Position numbers and translations under genes: made by a program. Shown here in pieces: positions 10,565 through 20,887 of a DNA stretch of 64,000 nt. Source of the DNA: Candidula unifasciata (lineage: Eukaryota; Mollusca; Gastropoda; Stylommatophora; Geomitridae); contig CAJHNH020002557.1 in the NCBI GenBank assembly GCA_905116865.2, forward strand, positions 356,501 through 420,500, given 5' to 3'. Positions within the stretch are counted from its first letter, which is position 1. The number at the start of each line of letters is the position of its first letter. Under the pieces are notes generated by a model, which was not told where the DNA came from, did not search any database, and saw nothing but the letters and a program-made list of their open reading frames with translations.

Positions 10565-10840
10565 CCATCAACTGATACAACAAAATGATGTGCAAAAACT
10601 AAATGATGTCATCAGAGGAGCATACCATACAAAGCATACATGGAAAGAGAAGAAGGATGTAGAGCACAGGGTAGACCAAGAACAAGATGGAAGGATAACA
10701 TCAGAGAAACTCTACAACAGCACGATGTGCCTATGGTCGAGGCAGCCAGAAGAGCTAGAAACAGAACCTTATATCTCCCTCGACACCCACAGCGGTAAAA
10801 AAGGAAGTGAAGAAGAAGATGAAGAGGAGGAGCAGAGAAG
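10565..10840 (+). pseudogene. Truncated LINE 3' end beside the GATA-finger exon
   Basis: The DNA from 10610 closely follows the LINE 3' end at 55525-55712: gtagaccaagaaca, agagaaactctacaacagca, cgacacccacagcggtaaaa and the (aagaag) tail. The frame is broken by several changes. The tail ends about 8 bp from the donor of MTA exon 10849-10934. The element is antisense to MTA. Confidence 0.78.
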
Positions 10841-10848
10841 ATACTTAC

Positions 10849-10934
10849 CGTAGCAGCTCTCACAAGCTCTGCCTGAGATTGCCCCTTCAGTTCCGTTCAT
10901 CTTGCTGGTAATGGCTGCCTGGTTTGGCTTGTTG
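10849..10934 (-). CDS. MTA: MTA exon: first cysteine pair of the GATA zinc finger
   Basis: This is an 86-bp exon with acceptor actcatttag and donor gtaagtat on the minus strand. It reads (Y)NKPNQAAITSKMNGTEGAI then SGRACESCY. It ends with one base that completes Ala with the next exon. GRACESCY holds the first C-x2-C of the MTA GATA-type finger. The segment before it, variable in all MTAs, is shorter here than in human MTA1. A truncated LINE lies a few bases beyond the donor (10565-10840). Confidence 0.94.
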
Positions 10935-11267
10935 CTAAATGAGTGCATAAACAGCAACCATGAATCACTTTGACTGACACAGAAAAGGCTAAACACTGAA
11001 GGACTATTACGCTCAATAAGATCAGTATATCTATAGGCAGTTATGGGACCATATACAGAGCAACCACCGACTGTACTGTGAGTTGTTTAGGGCTGAATGA
11101 TTACTTGTTCTTTCCATGATTCTATAATGTTCTCACTTATGATGAAATTGAAAGTAATTTTTTGTTTTTTGGATTTCTTTCCACATTTTCTTACTTCCTT
11201 ATGTCTATCATGTATTCCAAGATGTACTCTTGTATTTATTTGACTTCCTCTTCCGTGTCTGCCCTAA

Positions 11268-11426
11268 ATTGCAGTTGGCACACTTGAGTTGTGGTTTACA
11301 GCGAGGCAGTGATATCTGCACTTTTCTATCCAACACACCTGACTTCAGTAAACTCTTATTAGTCGCCATTTTACAACGTGCTTGTTAGGGGGGGGGGGGG
11401 GGGGTCCTATCATCTCTTCCCACCCC
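11268..11426 (-). mobile_element. SINE-like family B, minus copy hosting a minisatellite
   Basis: Contains ttagtcgccattttacaacg and a run of about 17 G. Family-like sequence resumes after the array (tggatccagaacccagacag, 11676-11700), so the 30-bp array lies within the element. Confidence 0.7.
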
Positions 11427-11668
11427 AGATAGACAGCAGGTCTATTGACACACCCCCGACAGACAGCAGGTCTATTGACACACCCCCGACAGACAGCAGG
11501 TCTATTGACACACCCCAGAGAGACAGCAGGTCTATTGACACACCCCAGAGAGACAGCAGGTCTATTGACACACCCCCGACAGACAGCAGGTCTATTGACA
11601 TACCCCAGAGAGACAGCAGGTCTATTGACACACCCCAGAGAGACAGCAGGTCTATTGACACACCCCAC
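11427..11668. repeat. Minisatellite, 30-bp unit, 8 copies
   Basis: The unit carries gacagcaggtctattgacac followed by a C-rich end. The array is embedded in a minus-oriented copy of SINE-like family B, just after a run of about 17 G. Open frames on both strands come from the repeat. Confidence 0.95.
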
Positions 11669-13439
11669 CCCAAATATGGATCCAGAACCCAGACAGGGAA
11701 CAATCTGTTCTAATGGCACCAATCAATCAACACCCATAAATTTATTAATATAACATTTGACATCGATTTATGGTTTTTAAGAAAATCTGTACATCTTGTA
11801 CACACACAGAAACTTACAAACATACAAATTAGTCCTAGTCCTTTTGAGAGAAAAAAAACAGAAAAGCTCGACCACGTTCTGACTGCTGCTAGCTAGCTGA
11901 GGCTGCTAGCAGTCTCCGCCTATATTTGTGGTCTGGGTTATTTGCGTCATTTTCGTGGCTGAATTCTAGTGTTTGTGCCATTTCTGGGCTTGATGCTTCC
12001 ATCCTCCACCCTATTGTTACTTGCGCATGTCTTCCCTCGTCTTTCTTAATGTTTCCAGTTTGCGTTGTTTCCCTTTGATTTGGTCAGGCGTATTTCGTAG
12101 GGGGCGCGCTTTTCACACAATGTCCTTTGGACCACCATTTACAGTTTTAAAATTTTGAGTATTTTATTTTGCCAAAATGCACTGAAAACAGTTTTTGATT
12201 TTGGATAGTTCCGAAATGTGAAATTATTTCGCGTGTGACCATAGTGGTCTTATAGTTGTCTTCCTGAAATAAGAACGGGTTAGTCATGTCCGGTGGATAT
12301 GTGTGTAAAATGTTGTGTGGAGTCTTAAAGCTGATCTAATCATCATTTGTTAGTGTGTGGTCCCGGCTGTGTCTGTTTGGGTTGGCAGCTAGGCTCTGGT
12401 ATGCGTAAATACCAAATAACCAGAGCATTCAGCTCACGCTGTGAGATCCAAATGTTCGGCGAGGATAATTGCTGTGGCATGTAGGGAAACGAACTCATCG
12501 TTGCCGTCTTGCTGGATTCTAGCGTGGCCTTTAGCCGGGATTATGTGTATCACGTTACCAACACTTTGCTATCATCCCAAGGGAAACGAACTCACGTGCT
12601 CTCTGTGGGAATGGGGTGGGGGTTGAACTCGTAGTGCATCCGAAAGAGGTAGGGAGGGGCGAGTAGAAAGGGGGCGGGAGGCCATTCAGTCATTTCTCAT
12701 CGTTGCCGTCTTGCTGGATTCTAGCGTGGCCTTTAGCCGGGATTATGTGTATCACGTTACCAACCTTTGCTATCATCCCAATGATGGGTTGGTATTGGTG
12801 GTTATGTGTTCTAGTCCTGTCAGAGTCGAATGATTAGTATGAGAAACAGGCAACCATATATACATGGTCCAGCTCATATACAAATCCAATTTGTAGATTT
12901 GAACTGAAGATATTCGGGCCAGCAGCTGAGTGACTAGCCCATCAACCCCCTGCCCCTCACGTCAACACCTTCATAATTCTGACATCTGCAGGCAAACTGG
13001 CACTATTTGCGTGGATTCCAACAACAGCATGAGTTCTGAACCGTTCAGAAAGCAACATCACCCTACTCATCTTCTAGTGCCCTGCCAAATGGCATGGGTG
13101 ATCATGGCTCTCCACTATCTGCAATCTTCAACATCGTGTATCAGTTCATGTCCTGACACCCTTCTATGCCATGACAAAAGGCTATTAGAAATCGCCTCGC
13201 ATCTTCCCCTCTGTTTTTCCACAGATCTTTCTAGTGGTCACATGTTCCAGACTCTCTCTTCTCACAACTGACCTACAAAATGATGACTGCCTCTTTCAGA
13301 TGATTGTGAACATCAAACAGGTCACAAACTGCATGGTAAAACCATTAACAGCTGGGGAAGGGTCCTACGACATCCTGAAAAGGATCTGTGATCTGTTTCA
13401 CTAAAGATCACTTAAAAGGGTAGCTGGTATGTCGTGTTG
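11669..13439. other. MTA intron, GC-richer stretch with one duplication
   Basis: Includes the spaced 87-bp duplication and an AT/GC mixed stretch from 11860. An open plus frame of 113 codons (12930-13271) has no recognisable motif, no splice-site support and is not called. Confidence 0.55.
12494..12781. repeat. Direct duplication of about 87 bp, spaced
   Basis: 12494-12580 recurs at 12696-12781 with only a two-base length change; both contain gtcttgctggattctagcgt. About 115 bp of GC-rich sequence separates them. They lie in the MTA intron 3' of exon 14368-14426. Confidence 0.9.
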
Positions 13440-13570
13440 ATGTTGACATCAAGGCTGTTATATGTGCACCTTTTGGTCTAATTCATTCCATTTCAGCAAA
13501 CTTCTATTAAGTCACCTTTTACGTTTCTTGGGAGAAGGTGGCAGTGGGTTTGCCCAAACCACCACAGGGA
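13440..13570 (-). mobile_element. SINE-like family B, partial minus copy
   Basis: Contains aaggctgttatatgtgcacc, taagtcaccttttacg and gtggcagtgggtttgccc. Confidence 0.65.
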
Positions 13571-14367
13571 GTATGTTGTGTGCAATATATGGGTATATGA
13601 AAGGGAAGTTCATTACTGAACGTAAACACTTGGTGCGGTGCAGCACACATTGAACGCAATGTGAAGAGAGAGAAAAACGGTTGGCTCCAAGTCCCCAGAG
13701 AGGAAGGATGCGGTGATGTAGGTTCTAGTCTGGGTGTTGCCAGACTAGTCCTGCACACCCGCATGTTACGCTGGCGTTAGGTGTCCAGGCTATCGGCGAG
13801 AGATGCCGCAGTGGCCGGGCCAGCGTGACGGTAGCTCGTGAGGTGAGATCAGGAGATCTCAAGTAGGTGTCAGGCCGCAGACGGAAGGTCTGGATAATCT
13901 TCACAAGGTATTGTGCATTGGCCTGTATGATCATTCTAGTGACAGTGTACTAAAGTGATGAGTGTCATAGAGACAGTCGCGTAATCACGAGTAGTGGATT
14001 TGCGCGAGCAGGTAATGTTTGCCCGTAGCAGCCACGGAACACAGGGTGGTAGTAGAAGTCGTCCAGAGCGTCCTTAGTGTGTGTTGCCTTGCTAGTGAGA
14101 ATGACTGTGGCAGTATAGAAAATCATGTCTCGTGATGTCTTTCATTGTCCTGATGTTTAAATACATTGAATTTACTTTGACGTTTAACATGTATCCGGCG
14201 TCCTCTATTGCTGTTGGGCAAAAGTGGTTACTTGTAACTGTAACACTACTGAGCATACCTAGATACTTGGCAAGTGTGCTGTGTATCAAGCGAACATGCA
14301 CGTGACAGAATACAGGATACTAACATTAGATCATGCACCAAGAAAACTGTCGAAGCCGAGCACTTAC
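13571..14367. other. MTA intron, nothing recognised
   Basis: Unique sequence 3' of exon 14368-14426. No homology seen. Confidence 0.6.
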
Positions 14368-14426
14368 TAGTTGGGAATGTACACTTGTTTTAATTTGCTC
14401 TCTGCTTCAGAGGCCTTGATTCGTTT
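14368..14426 (-). CDS. MTA: MTA exon: helical linker after SANT
   Basis: This is a 59-bp exon with acceptor gtctttacag and donor gtaagtgc on the minus strand. It reads KRIKASEAESKLKQVYIPN and ends with two bases of a Tyr codon (TA) completed by C in the next exon. It matches KRLKAAEAESKLKQVYIPNY of vertebrate MTA. The linker connects SANT to the GATA-type zinc finger. Confidence 0.95.
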
Positions 14427-14522
14427 CTGTAAAGACAAAACAAAATATTACCATACAGATATCAAATAAAGACAGTAGTCAAGGTTTTAGCTTTACTGCA
14501 AACAAGTCAAATAACAACAGCT

Positions 14523-14700
14523 TTGTTCCAGAACTTAAGTTATGTGTGCACACCCACCTTACAGATGTGGCTCATTTGTATGCCGACTGTTGGTTATCCC
14601 AATCACTTAGACTTGCAGGAAATCCTTAATTAGTTTACTCTTACAACATGGCCCCCCCCCCTTTCACCACACAAAAGGATCCTAGCCTAACACACACAGG
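14523..14700 (-). mobile_element. SINE-like family B, minus copy
   Basis: Contains tttgttccagaacttaag, accttacagatgtggctcat and ctcttacaacatggcc with a short C run. Confidence 0.7.
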
Positions 14701-14988
14701 GATTGCAACTGAATAAACTGCTGTTAACAAATTTCATTTCTAAAAATATGTATTTCTGCCTCTTTTTCCAGACTTCAGGGACACAAACAACACAACATGA
14801 TGAAGATGATTATTTAAACATCAAGTGATAAGAATACTGGTCCCATCAATGATGAGTCTACAGATGAAAATACCAGCCATCCTCAGAGAGGAGTTATCAG
14901 CTACACCTTTCAACACAACAATACTGCGACTCTGCTGGACACACAGCAACACTAGTATCCTTGCCAGAGCACACCATGTAAGGCCTAC

Positions 14989-15063
14989 CTGCTGCACATA
15001 TCTGTCTGTGGTCTTCCACATGTAGTAGTACTCAACTATACTCTTTAAGGATTTCCATGGTAA
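14989..15063 (-). CDS. MTA: MTA exon: SANT domain end
   Basis: This is a 75-bp, 25-codon exon, phase 0 at both ends, with acceptor gtttcag-like sequence (catttcag region ends ttcag) and donor gtaggcct on the minus strand. It reads [20 protein letters not shown] then RYVQQ. This is the third SANT helix and following linker of MTA1/3 ([14 protein letters not shown] is diagnostic). In ELM2-SANT corepressors this helix carries basic and aromatic residues that face the HDAC active-site rim and bind inositol phosphate (family knowledge). Confidence 0.96.
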
Positions 15064-15244
15064 CTGAAATAAAAGTAGAATAAAGTATAGTTAGTCAAAG
15101 GTTTACTTACAGTAGAAGAAGCAAAGGTAACTCCCAGTAAGAAGTGGAAAAGTAATCCTTTTTTAGCACACTATTTATTATTAGCAAGTGGCTACATTAG
15201 TTTTATATGATGTCATTAAAATTATCCAGCATCAGGTTCTGGTA

Positions 15245-16112
15245 CAACCATATACATGCACGTATCTGTGTGTACTGATATAACCATATACATGCACATA
15301 TCTGTGTGTACTGACATAACCATATACATGCACGTATCTGTGTGTACTGACATAACCATATACATGCACGTATCTGTGTGTACTGATATAACCATATACA
15401 TGCACATATCTGTGTGTACTGACATAACCATATACATGCACGTAACTGTTTACTGACATAACCATATACATGCAAGTATCTGTGTGTACTGATATAACCA
15501 TATACATGCACGTATCTGTGTGTACTGACATAACCATATACATGCACATATCTGTGTGTACTGACATAACCATATACATGCACGTAACTGTTTACTGACA
15601 TAACCATATACATGCACGTATCTGTGTGTACTGACATAACCATATACATGCACGTATCTGTGTGTACTGACATAACCATATACATGCACGTATCTGTGTG
15701 TACTGACATAACCATATACATGCACGTATCTGTGTGTACTGACATAACCATATACATGCACGTATCTGTGTGTACTGACATAACCATTTACATGCACGTA
15801 TCGGTGTGTACTGACATAACCATATACATGCACGTATCTGTGTGTACTGACATAACCATATACTTGCACGTATCTATGTGTGTTGACATAACCATATACT
15901 TGCACGTAACTATGTGTGTTGACATAACCATATACTTGCACGTAACTATGTGTGTTGACATAACCATATACTTGCACGTAACTATGTGTGTTGACATAAC
16001 CATATACTTGCACGTAACTATGTGTGTTGACATAACCATATACTTGCACGTAACTATGTGTGTTGACATAACCATATTCTTGCACGTAACTGTGTGTTGA
16101 CATAACCATATA
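15245..16112. repeat. Minisatellite, 36-bp unit, about 24 copies
   Basis: The unit contains ataaccatatacatgcacgt and a tctgtgtgtactgac part. The right-hand block has switched to a ttgcacgtaactatgtgtgttg variant, which indicates local homogenisation of neighbouring copies. The array lies in the MTA intron 3' of exon 16961-17149. Confidence 0.96.
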
Positions 16113-16286
16113 CATACATGTCCCCGGCCTTATATGTGGTCAAACACATACAAATACATGTGAGCTGATTTTATGCTGTTATGGAACCAAATCATCCCCA
16201 GTCAGCTGCCTCAACAGCTATGAATTTGAAATTCCAGACATTCTATGTTGTATGAAGTGTGTGTGCGCACGTGTTCTTGTATGTTA

Positions 16287-16308
16287 GGAGAGAGAGAGAG
16301 AGAGGGGG

Positions 16309-16385
<77 letters not shown>

Positions 16386-16440
16386 CAGAGAGAGAGGGGG
16401 AAGAGAGAGAGAGAAAGAGAGAGAGAGAAAGAGAGAGAGA
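16287..16440. repeat. (GA)n microsatellite, imperfect
   Basis: This is about 150 bp of GA dinucleotides broken by short G runs and AA. The Arg/Glu or Ser/Leu open frames here are artefacts. Confidence 0.97.
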
Positions 16441-16504
16441 AATGAACACATGCACAAACACACAGAACATTAAAGTCAGGTGTTCCTTCACCTAAGACCA
16501 TGGT

Positions 16505-16660
16505 GATTGAATGGGTGGCCTGTGGGCCGACACCGACCCTGCACAGGCTTAGGAAGTGGCCCACGGATCATTGCCAACTGTATTATTTTAATAATCTTTC
16601 TATTTCTACTCTTGTGATGCCCATGACAATCCCCTGTTGAATAGCTCTGCCTTTGACTAC
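16505..16660. mobile_element. Repeat family E, copy 2
   Basis: Shares with 2335-2470 the pattern tggcc...ggcccacggatcattgcc followed by aataatctttctat and a gatgcccatgacaatcc segment. More diverged than copy 1. Confidence 0.5.
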
Positions 16661-16867
16661 AGCGACAGATTAATTAACATAACCTCTGAGGTTCTTCAAT
16701 TTACAAGTGGAAACATTAACCTAAAGTACAGCACGTTTATACGTTAGGACAGAAAAGAAAGCAATAAAATTTATTGTGATGTTCCTACATTCTGTTGCAG
16801 TTAAGGGAAGTTACAACTAGAATGAAAAGTAGTCAGACAGTTAAGCAACACCTTAGGAATGAGGATT

Positions 16868-16979
16868 AGAAACAGTGATGATTATGAAGAGAATATATAC
16901 TCACAAAGTCTTGTCTAATGTCAGAAACTAGCGATGATTATGAAGAGAATATATACTCACAAAGTCTTGTCTAATGTCA
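16868..16979 (-). repeat. 56-bp tandem duplication carrying a second splice donor
   Basis: Positions 16868-16923 and 16924-16979 are near-identical tandem copies. The shared 47-base core matches without visible change. Each copy contains the 3' end of the MTA exon (last residues IRQDF) and the same donor, gtgagtatat. The right copy is the one joined to the open exon. The left copy lies in the intron. Confidence 0.93.
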
Positions 16980-17149
16980 TTGAAATCTTTGCCGTATTTC
17001 TCAATGGCCTCCTCGAATAAGTTGGCCTCGGAAGCTGACCACTCCTCCATCTCGTCCCGACATAAGACAGGTCCGCCAGGAGGCACTAGGCTCTTGATAG
17101 CCTTGGCAATGTTGTAGCCATGCTGGTGTAGGGTGTTCATGGCGTGGAA
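16961..17149 (-). CDS. MTA: MTA exon: end of ELM2 and first part of SANT
   Basis: This is a 189-bp exon of exactly 63 codons, phase 0 at both ends, with acceptor gttgccag and donor gtgagtat on the minus strand. It reads [20 protein letters not shown], then [20 protein letters not shown] and [19 protein letters not shown]. It holds the last ELM2 helices and the first SANT helix, which with ELM2 forms the HDAC1/2 recruitment unit and the inositol-phosphate pocket known for MTA1. The last 19 bp of the exon and its donor are repeated 56 bp downstream (16868-16923). Using that distal donor would add 56 bp and put a stop after about ten extra codons ([10 protein letters not shown]). The proximal donor is therefore chosen. 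Confidence 0.97.
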
Positions 17150-17180
17150 CTGGCAACAAGCAAGCACACACGCTCTTTAC

Positions 17181-17732
17181 TGATGATGATGATGATGACC
17201 ATGGAGATGATGACAACAGTGATTATGGAGATGATGACAACAGTGATTATGGAGATGATGACAACGGTGATTAGGCAGATCATGACAACAGTGATTATGG
17301 AGATGATGACAACAGTGATTATGGAGATGATGACAACAGTGATTAGGCAGATCATGACAACAGTGATTATGGAGATGATGACAACAGTGATTATGGAGAT
17401 GATGACAACAGTGATTATGGAGATGATGACAACAGTGATTATGGAGATGATGACAACAGTGATTAGGCAGATCATGACAACAGTGATTATGGAGATGATG
17501 ACAACAGTGATTATGGAGATAATGACAACAGTGATTATGGAGACGATGACAACAGTGATTAGGCAGATCATGACAACAGTGATTATGGAGATGATGACAA
17601 CAGTGATTATGGAGATGATGACAACAGTGATTATGGAGATGATGACAACAGTGATTATGGAGATGATGACAACAGTGATTATGGAGATGATGACAACAGT
17701 GATTATGGAGATGATGACAACAGTGATTACCA
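17181..17732. repeat. Minisatellite, 24-bp unit, about 23 copies
   Basis: The unit is gatgatgacaacagtgatta plus tgga or a ggca variant (cagatcatg). It starts about 30 bp upstream of the acceptor of MTA exon 16961-17149. The distribution of the ggca variant suggests a larger repeating block of several units. Confidence 0.96.
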
Positions 17733-18309
17733 CAACATCTAGCATAAAAATGGAGGTGGAGGCAGTCACTGCAGCTTGCCAGTGGCTAGAGAACAAGATA
17801 TATACACATGTCATAGTTGTAATGGACACTGAAAGCATGGTTAAAAAGCTGAAGATAGGGCTGCTTCGACAAGAGTGGCAAATTCGACTTGCAAGGTCAC
17901 AGGTAGTGAGCATACATTTTTTCTCCAGGCCATGCCGTTGTGATGGGGAATTGACAGGCATACAGATTGGCAGGATCTGCACCGCTGGGTAGCAAATTAA
18001 TGCATGACAATGTGGTCAGGGCCCTTAAGGAATCAGTAAAAAAAAGTCAGAAAAGAAACTAGATTACTATGGCTGGAGAGAATGATGCACTAGGCATGAC
18101 CAGAGGATTCGGCCAGCACACTACGTTCAGAGGTAAGGCAAAGCAGGCATACAACCAGACTACGACCAACGGACATACAACCAGACTGCACCGGCACTAT
18201 TAGTATTGGTACTCGTGCACTGGCTGCTGAGGATGGGGACGCAGCACTTATGGGAAGCCCTGAAAGCTGTAATGTCAATTCTTGACTCAACTCAACCCTT
18301 GATGGCGTT
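17733..18309. other. MTA intron, nothing recognised
   Basis: Unique sequence between the 24-bp array and a family B copy. Plus-strand reading shows gaggcagtcactgcagcttg (about 17759) and downstream text that might be an old LINE remnant, but no motif is clear. Confidence 0.5.
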
Positions 18310-18509
18310 CATCATAGTCTTCCTTGTGCTTCTTCTTCGGCCTTAAAAGAGAAGCAGGTACACTGTGCTGTTGTTTGCAGCAAGGCTGTTATACTTGCAC
18401 AGTTTGGCCCAATACATCAGACTTCAGCAAACAGCGAAACACTAGTTGCCTTTTACAACATGCTCATTTAGAGACAGTGGCTCTACCCCCCCCCTCCCCT
18501 CACACACAC
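18310..18509 (-). mobile_element. SINE-like family B, minus copy, source of the 55-bp array
   Basis: Contains gcaaggctgttatacttgca, ttgccttttacaacatgctc and agagacagtggctc, then passes into the array whose unit starts with the next part of the element. Confidence 0.75.
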
Positions 18510-18957
18510 ACACAATAGGAACCCAGAACCCACATGGGGCTTCATCTTGTGAAAATCTGGACCCCCACAATAGGGTCCCAGAACCCACATGGGGCTTCTT
18601 CTTGTGAATATCTGGACCCCCACAATAGGGTCCCAGAACCCACATGGGGCTTCTTCTTGTGAATATCAGGACCCCCACAATAGGGTCCCAGAACCCACAT
18701 GGGGCTTCTTCTTGTGAATATCAGGACCCCCACAATAGGGTCACAGAACCCACATGGGGCTTCCTCTTGTGAATATCAGGACACCCCCCCCCCCCCACAA
18801 TAGGGTCCCAGAACCCACATGGGGCTTCCTCTTGTGAAAATCAGGACACCCCCCCCCCCCCACAATAGGGTCCCAGAACCCACATGGGGCTTCCTCTTGT
18901 GAATATCAGGACCCCCACAATAGGGTCCCAGAACCCACATGGGGCTTCTTCTTGTGA
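18510..18957. repeat. Minisatellite, 55-bp unit, 8 copies, derived from SINE family B
   Basis: The unit holds gggtcccagaacccacatgg. That sequence occurs as single copy inside minus-oriented family B elements (for example near 38357). Two units have an expanded C run. The array continues directly from the family B copy at 18310-18509. Confidence 0.92.
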
Positions 18958-19030
18958 ACTGATAGCTAATGGAGTCTTACTCCAAAAATGAATTAATCCG
19001 TGCATAATAAGAACAAAGAAAGTCACTTAC

Positions 19031-19130
19031 AATAGTAATATCTCTGGAGGCAGCCGCTGCACTCATGTGTAGACTGGGCTGGCGGACAGTGCTGGTGCAG
19101 TCCAGTGCACGAGCAAATGTGCCCACAGAC
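19031..19130 (-). CDS. MTA: MTA exon: ELM2 domain, part 2
   Basis: This is an exactly 100-bp exon (one base plus 33 codons, ending in phase 0) with acceptor gtcttgcag and donor gtaagtga on the minus strand. It reads [20 protein letters not shown] then [13 protein letters not shown]. The block [13 protein letters not shown] followed by [17 protein letters not shown] is almost unchanged from vertebrate MTA1, which makes the identification secure. It is the middle of ELM2. A 55-bp minisatellite partly derived from SINE family B ends about 75 bp from its donor side. Confidence 0.96.
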
Positions 19131-19371
19131 CTGCAAGACAACAGGCACAATCATCACACCTACAACTAAGACTTGAGACTCGCACAACTGCAGCCAACGT
19201 TAACATCTAATTCACCATACTTGGACAATCATGAAATCAAAGTGGAAAATCCCAGGTTTATGTTGAAAAATCAAGCTTCTATATGGCCAGGAAGCTGCCG
19301 AAATGCAAAAATATAGCAGCTAGACGCTTGCCTGTGTGGGTTAAAATCTGCAAAGAGCCAGTTTGTTTTTA

Positions 19372-19445
19372 AAAATGATTCTCACTTCCAGGTCGACCGA
19401 GACTAAAATGGGTACCAGGTAAAGTCCAGGGAAGTGAAGGCAGCC
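19372..19445 (+). mobile_element. SINE family A, truncated copy
   Basis: Contains cttccaggtcgaccgagact, gggtaccaggtaaagtccag and ggaagtgaaggcagccg. It is cut at its 3' side by the start of the 88-bp minisatellite. Confidence 0.75.
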
Positions 19446-20248
19446 GCTAGTCTGTGAGTGTCTTAGGTGATTCTGCTCGCTGCTTCACATATAAGTGTCT
19501 ACACATTCTGCCAGTGTCTCTAACTATTACTTCTGTAGTCTGTGAGTGTCTTAGATGATTCTGCTCGCTGCTTCACATATAAGTGTCTACACATTCTGCC
19601 AGTGTCTCTAACTATTACTTCTGTAGTCTGTGAGTGTCTTAGATGATTCTGCTCGCTGCTTCACACATAAGTGTCTACACATTCTGCCAGTGTCTCTAAC
19701 TATTACTTCTGTAGTCTGTGAGTGTCTTAGATGATTCTGCTCGCTGCTTCACACATAAGTGTCTACACATTCTGCCAGTGTCTCTAACTATTACTTCTGT
19801 AGTCTGTGAGTGTCTTAGATGATTCTGCTAGCTGCTTCACACATAAGTGTCTACACATTCTGCCAGTGTCTCTAACTATTACTTCTGTAGTCTGTGAGTG
19901 TCTTAGATGATTCTGCTCGCTGCTTCACACATAAGTGTCTACACATTCTGCAAGTGTCTCTAACTATTACTTCTGAAGTTTGTGAGTGTCTTAGATGATT
20001 CTGCTCGCTGCTTCACATATAAGTGTCTACACATTCTGGCAGTGTCTCTAACTATTACTTCTGTAGTTTGTGAGTGTCTTAGATGATTCTGCTCGCTGCT
20101 TCACACATAAGTGTCTACACATTCTGCCAGTGTCTCTAACTATTACTTCTGTAGTCTGTGAGTGTCTTAGATGATTCTGCTAGCTGCTTCACATATAAGT
20201 GTCTACACATTCTGCAAGTGTCTCTAACTATTACTTCTGAAGTTTGTG
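19446..20248. repeat. Minisatellite, 88-bp unit, about 9 copies
   Basis: The unit contains tgagtgtcttagatgattct and cacattctgccagtgtctct. It begins where a truncated SINE A copy (19372-19445) ends. It lies in the intron between MTA exons 20785-20887 and 19031-19130. Confidence 0.95.
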
Positions 20249-20784
20249 ATGTTTCTGGTAAACAGTTTCAAACAAACTACAGCATACAGATTCTGCCACT
20301 ATCTCCACTCAAAGCCAACGTACCAAAACTGTTTTGTCCTTTGAGAGCTTTTGTCAACATTTATGTTTAAAAGTGATCCTTATAGACTTGTCTTTTCTCG
20401 CCAGCACAATACTGCTCACTAATACCATTTCATGAAAAATAATTTGTGCATTGTGCTGAGATTCTCATCCAGTAATATGTGTGAGACTGAGCACCTATAT
20501 AGTTACTGGTGTGCTTCAGCCATTTCTAGTTTAATTAATTCACTGCCTGTCAGCTTTTTTCGGAGGCAGCGATTGCCTAGCCTCACCATTCCCAAAAATT
20601 AAAAACTGATGATTCTACATAGAAAGCAGAAGACGACGGATGTATCCATGGAAACATTTAAATATTGCAGCACTGTTATAAACAGACATATGCACAATCG
20701 CCTCACCCCCTCTCCCCTTTTCCCCTAATATATAATGACAATAAAAATAACCACAACTGATGACAAAGACGACTGGTGACTTAC
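20249..20784. other. MTA intron, nothing recognised
   Basis: Unique AT-rich sequence 3' of exon 20785-20887. Confidence 0.6.
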
Positions 20785-20887
20785 CGGGCAATTATTTGGA
20801 ACTGGTCTATATCTCTGTCTGTGAGGCCATTGTTAGGGTCCCAGACCAGTTCTTCCAGATCTTCTAACCTGCGAGTGTCCTCTTCAT
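20785..20887 (-). CDS. MTA: MTA exon: ELM2 domain, part 1
   Basis: This is a 103-bp exon bounded by acceptor gatttcag and donor gtaagtca on the minus strand. It starts with two bases completing an Asp codon and reads DEEDTRRLEDLEELVWDP, then NNGLTDRDIDQFQIIAR. It corresponds to the ELM2 segment of vertebrate MTA with the motif LTD(K/R)xIDQF. It ends with two bases of an Arg codon completed by the next exon. In MTA1 this part of ELM2 lies along the HDAC surface as a largely extended chain, so LTDRDIDQF is the likely HDAC contact (family knowledge). Confidence 0.94.

Noticed and set aside
12930..13271. 113-codon plus frame
   Set aside because: No motif, low complexity in places, no splice-site or repeat evidence for coding.
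15203..16115. Several frames of 160-220 codons
   Set aside because: 36-bp minisatellite. Different frames and both strands are open.
17137..17992. Frames of about 280 codons on both strands
   Set aside because: Explained by the 24-bp array upstream of an MTA acceptor. The minus frame differs from that of the MTA exon.
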